Shown: positions 8,640-16,880, counted from the stretch's first letter. The stretch is DNA of 64,000 nucleotides from SIG603 sp963611165 (GCA_963611165.1 CAVDQG010000005.1:25199-89198); one strand, 5' to 3'. The notes: generated from the sequence alone by a model not told the origin. Numbers and translations are program-made.

Positions 8640-9496
8640 CAGCGTTCCTCCACCTCACGCAGCATTTCCTCAAGGAAAGCCGGCAAATAAAATGCTCCGA
8701 CATGCAATCGGCTTGTGTAATATTTCGTGCGCATATTGAGTGCGTTCCAAGCGTCGGCGTCCATATCGTTTATTGGGTGATATTTCTTGCTCGCAAAGCC
8801 AAACAGCCAGTAGCCTGCCGCAAAGGTGGGGATATGAGCCTGATACACCTTGCTTATCGGAAAAGTTCCCGCTATTCTCTGGTGACTTCGTTTCATGGCG
8901 TTCGCATCCTCGGAATAAAACGGACTTCCCTGCTGGTTGACCATTATGCCGTCCTCTCGAAGCGCATTGAAGCAGCTGCCGTAAAATTCTCTTGTAAAAA
9001 GTCCTTCCGAGGGGCCGAACGGATCGGATGAATCAACGATGATAATGTCGTACTCATTCTCGCACTTTCTGATGAATTTCAGTGCATTTCCGTAGTAAAT
9101 ATGAACTCTGCGGTCATCCATTCGGCATGCATTACCGGGCAAATATGCACGGCAAGCCTCTATAACCTGCGGATCCATCTCAACCAAATCAATTTTTTCT
9201 ACCCTGTCGTAGCGTGTGAGCTCCTTAACTACACCACCGTCGCCCGCACCGATGACAAGAATATCCTTTGCGTTTTTGTGCACGGACATCGGCACATGAG
9301 TTATCATTTCGTCATAGATAAATTCATCACGCTCCGTAAGCATTACATTTCCGTCAAGCGTCAGCACCCGTCCAAATTCAGGAGTCTCGAAAATATCTAT
9401 GCGCTGATAGTCGCTCTGCTTGGAATAAAGCTGACGGTTAACCCTTATGCTGTGCTTGACATCGGGAGTGTGAAATTCAGAAAACCACATTTCCAT
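8639..9496 (-). CDS. speE: Spermidine synthase (polyamine aminopropyltransferase)
   Basis: A 285-residue aminopropyltransferase. The decarboxylated-SAM site GAGDGG and the catalytic region VDSSDPFGPSEGLFTREFY are intact. It transfers an aminopropyl group from decarboxylated S-adenosylmethionine to putrescine or to agmatine. No S-adenosylmethionine decarboxylase gene lies in this window, although the operon also encodes the decarboxylated-SAM-independent route. Thirteen bases separate it from the upstream decarboxylase gene. Confidence 0.93.
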   Translation of the reverse strand: MEMWFSEFHTPDVKHSIRVNRQLYSKQSDYQRIDIFETPEFGRVLTLDGNVMLTERDEFIYDEMITHVPMSVHKNAKDILVIGAGDGGVVKELTRYDRVEKIDLVEMDPQVIEACRAYLPGNACRMDDRRVHIYYGNALKFIRKCENEYDIIIVDSSDPFGPSEGLFTREFYGSCFNALREDGIMVNQQGSPFYSEDANAMKRSHQRIAGTFPISKVYQAHIPTFAAGYWLFGFASKKYHPINDMDADAWNALNMRTKYYTSRLHVGAFYLPAFLEEMLREVEER

Positions 9497-9509
9497 TTAA
9501 AAATCTCCT

Positions 9510-10976
9510 TTAAGCCAAAACATTGAGCCGCAAAATATCAGGGTCTTCCGGGCCTGTCATACTGCAGCCTTTCAATTTTGCATACTCGATATAATTTAAA
9601 ATCTCGGCGGTAATACGCTCACCTGGTGCCAAAATCGGAATTCCGGGAGGATAGCACATAACAAACTCACTGCATACCATTCCCTCCGTCTCACGAAGCG
9701 GCAAGCTTTTTTTCGGCGCATAGAAAGCTTCCTGAGGACTTGCGGCAACCTCGGGATCGATATACTCCTGACTTAAAAGTCCAGCACCGTCTGTGTGATA
9801 TCGGCGCTTAATTTCCGCAAGCGCACTGACAAGGCGCTCAACCTCCTGAGGTCGGTCACCGATGGAAAGATAAGCAAGGATATTTCCGATGTCGCCGAAT
9901 TCTATTTGAATGTCATATTCATCACGAAGAATATCATAAACCTCAATACCAGCAAGACCGATATCCAGCGTGTGAATGCTGAGCTTTGTTATATCAAAAT
10001 CAAAAACGGAATTTCCGTTACAAAGCTCTTTTCCGAAGGCATAATATCCGCCGACAGCATTGATTTCCTCACGGGCATATTCTGCCATATCGGCTACCTG
10101 ATGGAAAACCTGTCTGCCCCTGAGCGCAAGATTTCTGCGTGAAATATCAAGGCTTGACATGAGAAGATAGCTTCCCGATGTTGTTTGAGTGAGGTTGATT
10201 ATCTGCCGTACATATCCTGCGTGAACATTCTGCCCCGTTAAAAGAAGACTCGACTGCGTCAGGCTTCCGCCGCTCTTGTGCATGGAAACGGACGCCATAT
10301 CAGCCCCCGCCGCCATTGCGGAAACGGGAAGTCCGCCGCCGAAATAGAAATGCGTTCCGTGGGCTTCGTCGGCAAGGCAAAGCATTCCTGCGTTATGAGC
10401 CATACGCACAATCTCACGAAGATCACTGCAAATTCCATAGTAGGTCGGATTATTGACAAGCACGGCAACGGCATTCGGGTGCTCGGCAATTGCCTTAGCC
10501 ACCTGCTCTCGCTTCATTCCAAGACTTATCCCAAGTCGGTTATCTACCTCGGGATTCACATAAACAGGAACCGCACCACACAGCACAAGTGCATTGAGCA
10601 CACTGCGGTGAACATTTCTCGGTAAAATAATCTCGTCACCGCGCTTGCAGGCTGTCAGCACCATACTTTGCACCGAACTTGTCGTGCCGCCGACCATCAA
10701 AAAAGCGTGAGCCGCACCGAATGCATCAGCGGCAAGCTCTTCTGCTTCTCTGATAACAGAAACAGGGTGACACAGGTTATCAAGCGGTTTCATGCTGTTT
10801 ACATCCACGCCGACACACTGCCGACCGAGAAACTCCGTCAGCTCGGGATTTCCCCTTCCGCGCTTATGACCCGGCACGTCAAAGGGAACCACACGCATTT
10901 TGCGAAAGTTTTCCAAAGCCTCGTGAATGGGAGCTCGGTTCTGGTCAAGTCGTGAACGCTTCATATCTGTGTTCAT
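9510..10976 (-). CDS. speA: Arginine decarboxylase, Orn/Lys/Arg decarboxylase class I fold
   Basis: A 488-residue PLP decarboxylase of the Bacillus SpeA/Cad type. The N-terminus has FDVPGHKRG, the PLP-binding stretch is LADEAHG, and the PLP lysine is in SMHKSGGSLTQ (about K234). The C-terminus has the YPPGIP...PGE motif. Arginine is the likely substrate because agmatinase is encoded in the same operon; lysine or ornithine cannot be excluded from sequence. The ATG at 10976 has a CGGAGG ribosome binding site. A longer frame from a GTG at 11123 runs through a terminator hairpin and is rejected. First gene of the operon. Confidence 0.92.
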   Translation of the reverse strand: MNTDMKRSRLDQNRAPIHEALENFRKMRVVPFDVPGHKRGRGNPELTEFLGRQCVGVDVNSMKPLDNLCHPVSVIREAEELAADAFGAAHAFLMVGGTTSSVQSMVLTACKRGDEIILPRNVHRSVLNALVLCGAVPVYVNPEVDNRLGISLGMKREQVAKAIAEHPNAVAVLVNNPTYYGICSDLREIVRMAHNAGMLCLADEAHGTHFYFGGGLPVSAMAAGADMASVSMHKSGGSLTQSSLLLTGQNVHAGYVRQIINLTQTTSGSYLLMSSLDISRRNLALRGRQVFHQVADMAEYAREEINAVGGYYAFGKELCNGNSVFDFDITKLSIHTLDIGLAGIEVYDILRDEYDIQIEFGDIGNILAYLSIGDRPQEVERLVSALAEIKRRYHTDGAGLLSQEYIDPEVAASPQEAFYAPKKSLPLRETEGMVCSEFVMCYPPGIPILAPGERITAEILNYIEYAKLKGCSMTGPEDPDILRLNVLA

Positions 10977-11006
10977 TTTTCCTCCGTTCTGGGTTCCTAA
11001 CAAAAC

Positions 11007-11041
11007 AAAAAACGCAAGCCGCACAAAAGTGCAAACTTGCG
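11007..11041 (-). terminator. Attenuator-type terminator in the speA leader
   Basis: On the minus strand, stem CGCAAG/CTTGCG (11041-11036 with 11018-11013) and an inner GCAC/GTGC helix form a strong hairpin followed by TTTTTTG. It lies about 30 bases upstream of the speA start, so transcripts must read through it to express the operon, unless a second promoter exists. Confidence 0.8.
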
Positions 11042-11425
11042 TTTGATTACAGCATAATTGTATAAGCAGAATACCCCACCGCAAACCTGTCTTCCACGCA
11101 AAACGGCAAATGGTAAATGGCACAGGTATACAAATAGGTTTATTCCGAATAATTCAAAAAGGCTGAGCGAGTCAGAGTCTATATAGCAATCTTACTTTTA
11201 CTACTCTTTATTGACCGTTTCACAAGTCTGCACACCAAAATGTGCAATTTCATGGTTGTAAAGGAACCAACTTATAAAATTTGAGCTTTTAACTCAATCA
11301 ATAACGCAACTTTCGTTGCAAATCGGCAGTGGACCCGGCTGTCCGTATGGCCTTAGCCCCTTTGGGCGGTCCTTTGGTAAATTGCTTTGAAAAACTCTTA
11401 CAAACCCGATTCGTCTTTCAAAATC
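11007..11425 (-). ncRNA. Long structured leader RNA of the polyamine operon (unidentified)
   Basis: From the promoter at 11432-11460 to the terminator at 11041-11007 there is about 415 bases of non-coding RNA rich in perfect local hairpins (plus-strand coordinates). These are 11407-11411/11422-11426, a three-way junction closed by 11331-11335/11368-11372 with inner hairpins 11356-11359/11364-11367 and 11337-11339/11350-11352, a GAAA-capped stem 11306-11310/11315-11319, 11281-11285/11293-11297, 11253-11257/11265-11269 and 11229-11234/11241-11246. Near the 3' end ACAGGTTT can pair with either of two partners (AAACCT or ACCTGT). I compared it by eye with T-box, SAM, lysine, cobalamin, c-di-GMP, c-di-AMP, guanidine, 6S, tmRNA and RNase P motifs and recognised none. 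It could be a riboswitch for speA or an independent small RNA. Confidence 0.6.
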
Positions 11426-11431
11426 GAGGCA

Positions 11432-11460
11432 AGTATATCACAGCTTTTTTGGGGTGTCAA
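11432..11460 (-). promoter_or_regulatory. Consensus promoter of the speA leader RNA
   Basis: On the minus strand TTGACA (11460-11455) and TATACT (11437-11432) are 17 bases apart, close to the housekeeping sigma consensus. The start would be near 11425. Confidence 0.85.
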
Positions 11461-11474
11461 TCTTTTTTGTCAAA

Positions 11475-11515
11475 AAATATAAACGCACAGCAAAAATTCG
11501 TCTGCAGTGCGTTTA
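11475..11515 (-). terminator. Terminator after the histidine kinase gene
   Basis: On the minus strand ACGCAC and GTGCGT pair across about 20 bases and are followed by a T-rich stretch, just after the stop at 11528. Confidence 0.6.
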
Positions 11516-11527
11516 ATTTTCGATTAA

Positions 11528-12793
11528 TTATTTTAACTCGACGGTAATAATTATCCGACCGTCCTTGTAGTCCGAGTGAATCGAGCCCTTGTGTCCTTCC
11601 ACTATGCTTCTTGCAATCGAAAGTCCGATTCCGAAGCCGCCTGTAGATGAATTTCTCGAGGAATCCATGCGGTAAAATCGGTCAAACATTCTCTTGAGGC
11701 TCTCGTCCTCAGGTCGGTCACAGGCATTGGAAACCGTGAGTTTGACGCCGTGTCTTGTTTTCTCAAGGCACAAATCAATATCGGTATTCGGCGTGGAATA
11801 TTTTACCGCATTGTCCGCTAAAACAGAAACCAGCTGTCTCACTGCATATTCGTCTCCCGAGTATTTTAAATCGGGTGCGACTGATATATTAAATCCGAGT
11901 CCGCTTTCAGCCGCAAAATCCAGAAAAGATTCCGCCGTCTGAAGAACCGCTTCACTTACTTGAAACTCATTCATTTTGAGCGGACTTTCGTCCTCGTCCA
12001 TTCGTGAAAGCGTGACAAGAGAATTTACAAGCGAGGTGAGTTTCTCCGTCTGAGCCTCGGCTTTGTCTATCCACTTTTGCTTTCCCACTTCCATCTCGAG
12101 AACCCTCAAGCTTGTGGAAATAACGGTAATCGGAGTCTTTAGCTCGTGACTTGCGTCCGTGATGAACTGCTTTTGTCTTTTTGTGCTCTGTACCACAGGG
12201 TCAATCGCACGGGCAGAGAACAAAACAACAAGTGCGAACACGAGAAGTATGCACATCACATCAGCCGCAAGTGACCACAAAAGAATGCTTCTCAAAGTTC
12301 TAAGCTGTTGATAGCAATCGAGAAAAATGGCGGCATAACCGCCGTCTTCAGCAGAATATACAGCATATCGATAGCTTTTGTATATACCGTAGCCCTCGCC
12401 GTGCTTCACGGCTACACCAAGATATTCGTCCACATTTTCCGTTGTAACGGCGGCAATGCGGCTCAAATTCGCCTCGGTCATAGTTCCTTCGTCATCAAAG
12501 CACAGCACAAAGAACCTGGTAGAAAAAGGCGTTTCCTTGTTGAACGGTCCTCTTTGATTTGTACTGTCAGGCGAAGGTGAAGCTGTTGAGTTTTTTATAT
12601 CAGGCGGCTCTTCATGCGTTTGATTCTGAGGAATAGTTCCCTCGTTGCCGTGAATCAAATCGAGCGTCTGACGCTGGTCGCTGTCCGTGGAAATTACCAT
12701 CGCAATATTCAAAATGAGGGTCAAAAGAAGCATGACCGCCGCAACAGACAGCGTGGCAATTTTGATAAATTTCTTCCGAAGACGCCGAATCAT
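11528..12793 (-). CDS. Membrane sensor histidine kinase
   Basis: A 421-residue transmitter kinase. Two transmembrane helices (about 13-35 and 170-192) flank an extracellular domain of about 130 residues. The dimerisation/phospho-acceptor motif is DASHELKTP (His at about 216). N-, G1- and G2-box elements follow (VLADNAVKYS, GFGIGLSIARSIVEGHKG). The gene overlaps the regulator upstream by four bases, so the two form a cognate pair. It is the last gene of the VTC-DUF4956-regulator-kinase string. The signal sensed is unknown. Confidence 0.93.
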   Translation of the reverse strand: MIRRLRKKFIKIATLSVAAVMLLLTLILNIAMVISTDSDQRQTLDLIHGNEGTIPQNQTHEEPPDIKNSTASPSPDSTNQRGPFNKETPFSTRFFVLCFDDEGTMTEANLSRIAAVTTENVDEYLGVAVKHGEGYGIYKSYRYAVYSAEDGGYAAIFLDCYQQLRTLRSILLWSLAADVMCILLVFALVVLFSARAIDPVVQSTKRQKQFITDASHELKTPITVISTSLRVLEMEVGKQKWIDKAEAQTEKLTSLVNSLVTLSRMDEDESPLKMNEFQVSEAVLQTAESFLDFAAESGLGFNISVAPDLKYSGDEYAVRQLVSVLADNAVKYSTPNTDIDLCLEKTRHGVKLTVSNACDRPEDESLKRMFDRFYRMDSSRNSSTGGFGIGLSIARSIVEGHKGSIHSDYKDGRIIITVELK

Positions 12794-13464
12794 GAATTGT
12801 CCTCCAGCAAATAGCCAAGACCTCGGTTAGCCGTCAAAGTCGCCTTAGAGCCGACGGATTTCAGCTTCTTTCTAAGGTTCGATATATTCACCCAAACCAC
12901 ATTGATTTCGGCGTCGTTATCCCAGCCCCAGACCTTTATCATTATTCTTTCTGCAGAAAAAACCTGATTGGGATTGCGCATAAAAAGCTCCATAATCTGA
13001 AACTCCTTGCCGCCGAGTCTCAGGCTTTCTTTTCCGCAAGTTAAAAGTCCCGTGTCCGGGTCTAAGGTAAGGTCTGAAAACGAAAGAAGCGTTGGGTGGT
13101 ATGCTTCACTTCTGCGTAGCATTGCCCTAACACGGCTTATAAGCTCATCGGGGGCAAACGGCTTCGGCAGATAGTCGTCCGCTCCCGCATTGAAGCCGAT
13201 AATGCGGTCATCGGTTTCACCCTTTGCCGTCAGCATCATGATAGGTGTTTCGCATTTCTCCGCACGAAGCTTTTGAAGTACCTCGATACCGTTCATTTTC
13301 GGCATCATAACATCAAGGATAATCGCATCGTAATTTCCCGTTATACCGTATTCGTAAGCATCAAAGCCGTTATTTACCGTATCCACGGCAAAATGATTTT
13401 TCTCAAAAAAAACCGTCAAAACCTCGGCTAAATCCAACTCGTCCTCTGCTATCAAAAGTCGCAC
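12790..13464 (-). CDS. OmpR/PhoB-family response regulator
   Basis: A 224-residue regulator with a receiver domain (acidic EDE pocket, phospho-Asp about D51 in LDVMMPKMNG, conserved Lys in LPKPF) and a C-terminal winged helix. The start is GTG at 13464, preceded by AAAGGAGAG. It sits 54 bases after the DUF4956 gene and overlaps the kinase gene. The 11-bp-spaced direct repeats in the divergent promoter upstream of the VTC gene are the natural candidate target. Confidence 0.95.
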   Translation of the reverse strand: MRLLIAEDELDLAEVLTVFFEKNHFAVDTVNNGFDAYEYGITGNYDAIILDVMMPKMNGIEVLQKLRAEKCETPIMMLTAKGETDDRIIGFNAGADDYLPKPFAPDELISRVRAMLRRSEAYHPTLLSFSDLTLDPDTGLLTCGKESLRLGGKEFQIMELFMRNPNQVFSAERIMIKVWGWDNDAEINVVWVNISNLRKKLKSVGSKATLTANRGLGYLLEDNS

Positions 13465-13518
13465 AAAATCACTCTCCTTTGCCTTTCAGTATACCGACAC
13501 CAAGCGTTAATTTCAAGC

Positions 13519-14184
13519 TTACAGCGTCACTTCCTTCATCACATTTCTGCTGCACTGAATCGTGAGATTTCCGTTACGGCATCTTAAATCGTCAAGAAAA
13601 GCCTTTGGCACACTGTTTCCGGGCATCATAATGCGGTACTCAAGGTCAAACATAGTTCCCATATTTGTTGTCTTCACTCTTACAAGCTCATAATCGCTTG
13701 TATATTCGTCCAAAATATCGTCAAAAAGTCCCTCGTAATCAAGATTTTCCGGGATAGTTATGCGCAAAATTCTCTCTGCCTCGTTCTTCTGTCCGAATCG
13801 TAAAAGAGTCAAAATCATGAGAAGACCGCCTGCGAGCACGAAAGTCAGCACTGCAAGCACCACATAACCCATTCCCGTAGCAAGACCGACTGCCATTGCA
13901 AGGAAAATAACGGCAATCTCACGGGCAGTTCCCGGTTGTGAACGGAATCTTACAAGTCCGAATGCTCCCGCAACAGCAACGCCTGCACCGATGTTTCCGT
14001 TGACAAGCATGATGACAACCTGTACTGCGGTGGGCAAAACCGCAAGAGTGAGAGCAAGACTTTGGCTTGATCTTTCACGATACATTCCTACAAACGCAAG
14101 TCCGATACCAAGCACCATTGAAACAGCGGTGCAGATAAGAAAAGCGCCGAGAGTAATTTGAGAACCTATAATTGAGTTAAGCAC
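13519..14184 (-). CDS. DUF4956 integral membrane protein
   Basis: A 221-residue protein with about four hydrophobic helices in its first 130 residues and a soluble C-terminal part. The FGLVRFRSQPGTAREIAVIF segment between helices is the recognisable DUF4956 signature. DUF4956 genes commonly sit next to VTC-domain genes; here they overlap by eight bases. It may be the membrane partner of the VTC enzyme. The biochemical role is not established. Confidence 0.85.
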   Translation of the reverse strand: MLNSIIGSQITLGAFLICTAVSMVLGIGLAFVGMYRERSSQSLALTLAVLPTAVQVVIMLVNGNIGAGVAVAGAFGLVRFRSQPGTAREIAVIFLAMAVGLATGMGYVVLAVLTFVLAGGLLMILTLLRFGQKNEAERILRITIPENLDYEGLFDDILDEYTSDYELVRVKTTNMGTMFDLEYRIMMPGNSVPKAFLDDLRCRNGNLTIQCSRNVMKEVTL

Positions 14185-14905
14185 AGGAAATATCCTCCTT
14201 AGTATTTTTTAATTCTTTTGCACGTGGCATATCGTAGCGATAGCATGCGCCGTATTTTGAAAACGATGTCGGGTAAGCTTTCGCCTCGTTCAATAAATGA
14301 CTAAGCCAGAGCGGTGCGGTATCAGGAATTTTAATCTCCATAAGCACGTCACCGTATCCCGATATAGGTGAGCCGTAGTCACTGCATCTAAGATCAAGCT
14401 GTTCTGTTCTCCAGCGAAGATTTGTGTCAAATGTAATTCTAAGCTCGGGGTCTTCCATTCCCGCAAAAGCGAGGCGGTCATATCCGATAAACACCTTGGG
14501 TTTAGTATGGTAAAACTGCTGAAACCATTCTATCTCTCTGCCTATTTGACCGTAATCGGCACGAATTATATTCCCGTCCAAATAAGAAAAGACTTCGTTC
14601 GCCCCGACAGTGATTCTGCGCTTGTAGACTATTCCGTCAAACTTTTTCTTGATTTCCACAAAAACCTTTGAATCGTCTCTTGCGGTTCCGTAGCTTCTGA
14701 CACGAAGCTTTTCTTTATATTTTGGCTTTTCGAGCGAGGTGCGAATCAATCGCCAATCGTCCGTATCGTAATAAATATTGCAGATTGTGTACTGACCGTA
14801 CACGTCCTTCTTCATATAAGGTCGCATGCCCTCCAAAATCACTTCTTGCTGTGCTTTTGTAAGGCAGTATTTCTTTTCGTATCTCTTAAAACAGTTTTGT
14901 GCCAT
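14177..14905 (-). CDS. VTC-domain protein (polyphosphate-polymerase fold)
   Basis: A 242-residue stand-alone VTC domain, the triphosphate-tunnel fold of the yeast polyphosphate polymerase Vtc4. Tunnel residues appear intact: basic RYEKKY (8-13), KLRVR (about 66-70), EIKKK (84-88), YKRR (94-97), the metal-binding EIK (200-202) and SFSKYG (214-219). It has no SPX domain or membrane segment of its own and is coupled to DUF4956 by an eight-base overlap. Polyphosphate synthesis is possible but unproven; prokaryotic VTC proteins linked to CotH and DUF4956 may act on other phospho-substrates. Confidence 0.88.
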   Translation of the reverse strand: MAQNCFKRYEKKYCLTKAQQEVILEGMRPYMKKDVYGQYTICNIYYDTDDWRLIRTSLEKPKYKEKLRVRSYGTARDDSKVFVEIKKKFDGIVYKRRITVGANEVFSYLDGNIIRADYGQIGREIEWFQQFYHTKPKVFIGYDRLAFAGMEDPELRITFDTNLRWRTEQLDLRCSDYGSPISGYGDVLMEIKIPDTAPLWLSHLLNEAKAYPTSFSKYGACYRYDMPRAKELKNTKEDISCA

Positions 14906-14928
14906 AGAACTTTCCTCCTTTTGACCAA

Positions 14929-15010
14929 AGTGTAAAAAACGAACCTAAAAACAGCCTAAAGAAAATTAAGATAATTTCTTTAAGCAGTCTTTAGGTTCAC
15001 TTTATACAAT
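14929..15010. promoter_or_regulatory. Symmetrical divergent promoter/operator between VTC and DUF4353 genes
   Basis: Outer arms GAACCTAAA (14941-14949) and TTTAGGTTC (14990-14998) and inner arms TAAAGAAA (14957-14964) and TTTCTTTA (14975-14982) form a nested inverted repeat. Each half also holds two CCTAAA-like hexamers 11 bases apart, the usual spacing of OmpR-family sites. Exactly six bases beyond each AGGTTC is a -10 box: TACAAT (15005-15010) on the plus strand and TACACT (14934-14929) on the minus strand. Neither side has a good -35 box, which fits activation by the regulator encoded at 12790-13464. Confidence 0.7.
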
Positions 15011-15039
15011 GCAAGCATCAAAACAAAAGGAGAGACAAA

Positions 15040-16824
15040 ATGAAACGACATATTACCATAATTTTGGCACTTGCCATAGCGGCGTCGCTTGTCGGATGCA
15101 CGACAGACACAGCCGCACAAAGCAGCTCGGATGTTTCAAGCAGTGCGGTATCATCACAGAGCACTGAATCAGAAACAAGTTTAAGCGTGACAAACACAGA
15201 TACATCTGAAAACAGCACAGAAAACTCATCGGAAACGGTCACTCTTACCTTTTCCGACAGTGAAATAAGCACGGATGCCGATAATGTAAAAATCGAGGGC
15301 ACAGCAGTCACAATTTCTAAGTCGGGCACATATATTCTCATGGGAAGCTGTTCGGACGGCTCTGTTAAGGTAAAAAAAGGCACCGTAGGAGTCACACTGG
15401 TTCTGTCCGATTTAAGCCTAACTAACAGCACGTCAGCACCGATAGTTATAGGAAAATCAAGTGAAGTAACCATCGAGGCGGCAGAGGGTACAAGCAATAC
15501 TCTTTCTGACACCGAGCAGAACAACGACACAACCTATACCGAGAATACAGACGCAGAAAACGCTGTCATCAAATGCAAAGACGGCTCAAGCGTTGTTCTT
15601 TGCGGAAGCGGTACTTTGACAATAAACGCAAACGGAAAGAACGGTATCAAGTCGGGCGGTACTGACACGGAAACCTCAAAAGAATCATCCCTTACTATTA
15701 AAGATTTAATTCTTAATATAACAGCCGGGGTAAACGATGCAGTAAACGCAGAAAATCTTCTGAATGTCGAGAGCGGTACTCTTACCATTGATGCCGCCGA
15801 TGACGCTCTTCACAGCGATTTGACCATGAATGTCGGCGCTGACGGTACCGACGGCCCTACCATAACCATTACAAATGCCTACGAGGGAATCGAAGCCGCT
15901 TCACTCAATATTTTATCGGGAAATATCGACATCACATCTACGGACGACTGTCTTAATGCCGCAAACGGCGACCTGACAAACTATTCTTTTGAAATGAATA
16001 TTTCAGGCGGTACAATCAAAGCCTACACCACGACAGGTGACGGATTTGACTCCAACGGCTCAATGACAATTTCAGGCGGAAATATCGAGGTTTGGACAGC
16101 TGACACAGCCGATAATCAGCCGCTTGACGCCGAAGAAACCATTTCGATAACGGGCGGAACGGTACTTGCCGCAGGCGGAAGCAACGGCATGGGCGTTTCG
16201 ATTAAGAGTGAAAACGCTTTTGTCACATTTGGAAATGCTTCAGGAATGGGTGGCGGTATGGGCGGTGGCGCTCAGCAAGGCGGCGGTCAAATGGGCGGAA
16301 ATCCCCCACAGATGAACGGCAATTCTAACGAAAATTCAGAGCCAAACGGCACTCCCGCTCCAATAGAAAACGGCTCAGACACCGCTTCAATGCCTGAAGG
16401 AACTCCTCCTTCGGATGCAAACACACCTCAGGGTGATGCGGCAAACGGCATAAACGAAAATCAGCCGCAAATGCCACAGGGTGATAACTCTCAGACCGAA
16501 TCAAGCCTCGGAGTCAATGCAAACGATGAATTTACAATCACCGATTCTGACGGAAATGTAATTTATACCGGAACGGCTCTTTGCAATGCGTCTTATGTAT
16601 TTTATGCATCGCAAGACTTAAATTCCGACAGCACTTACACTCTCACGGCAAGTGAGACAAGCACTGAATCAACCTCGGAAACAGAATTGACAGGAAATCA
16701 AATGGGCGGTCAGCCGGGAGGCGGAAACTTTAACGGCGGCACAGAACCGAGCTTTGAAGCAAGCACATCTGAAGCTACAGAAGCATCAGAAAAATCCGAG
16801 AACAGCGAATCAGGCAATTCTTAA
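15040..16824 (+). CDS. DUF4353 carbohydrate-binding-type lipoprotein
   Basis: A 594-residue exported lipoprotein. The signal peptide ends in a lipobox-like LVGC (Cys about 20), followed by a Ser/Thr-rich tether. The central region (about 60-400) shows the repeating beta pattern of the DUF4353 carbohydrate-binding domain (for example SGTYILMGSCSDG, GNIDITSTDDCLNA, SGGTIKAYTTTGDGFDSNG). A Gly/Met/Gln-rich low-complexity section (about 405-490) and a Ser/Glu-rich tail follow. Divergent from the VTC operon across a shared symmetrical operator, so it likely belongs to the same regulon. Its ligand is unknown. Confidence 0.85.
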   Translation: MKRHITIILALAIAASLVGCTTDTAAQSSSDVSSSAVSSQSTESETSLSVTNTDTSENSTENSSETVTLTFSDSEISTDADNVKIEGTAVTISKSGTYILMGSCSDGSVKVKKGTVGVTLVLSDLSLTNSTSAPIVIGKSSEVTIEAAEGTSNTLSDTEQNNDTTYTENTDAENAVIKCKDGSSVVLCGSGTLTINANGKNGIKSGGTDTETSKESSLTIKDLILNITAGVNDAVNAENLLNVESGTLTIDAADDALHSDLTMNVGADGTDGPTITITNAYEGIEAASLNILSGNIDITSTDDCLNAANGDLTNYSFEMNISGGTIKAYTTTGDGFDSNGSMTISGGNIEVWTADTADNQPLDAEETISITGGTVLAAGGSNGMGVSIKSENAFVTFGNASGMGGGMGGGAQQGGGQMGGNPPQMNGNSNENSEPNGTPAPIENGSDTASMPEGTPPSDANTPQGDAANGINENQPQMPQGDNSQTESSLGVNANDEFTITDSDGNVIYTGTALCNASYVFYASQDLNSDSTYTLTASETSTESTSETELTGNQMGGQPGGGNFNGGTEPSFEASTSEATEASEKSENSESGNS

Positions 16825-16839
16825 TCCATATATATAACG

Positions 16840-16880
16840 AAAACGGAAGCAAGTTAAATTTCTTGCTCCCGTTTTTTCTT
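16840..16880 (+). terminator. Terminator after the DUF4353 gene
   Basis: AACGGAAGCAAG and CTTGCTCCCGTT pair with one mismatch and are followed by a T-tract. Confidence 0.85.

Noticed and set aside
9101..9526. Plus-strand open frame opposite speE
   Set aside because: Antisense to a well-supported gene, no domain and no ribosome binding site.
10977..11123. GTG-initiated extension of speA through the leader
   Set aside because: It would translate across the terminator hairpin, adds residues unlike the family, and bypasses the CGGAGG site at the ATG.
11174..11253. Short basic reading frame (24 codons) in the speA leader RNA
   Set aside because: Considered as a Lys/Arg-rich regulatory peptide, but it has no ribosome binding site and its ATG lies in the loop region between hairpins.
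11007..11425. Leader RNA as 6S RNA, tmRNA, RNase P RNA or a known riboswitch
   Set aside because: None of the conserved sequences of these families that I know was found. Kept as unidentified rather than assigned.
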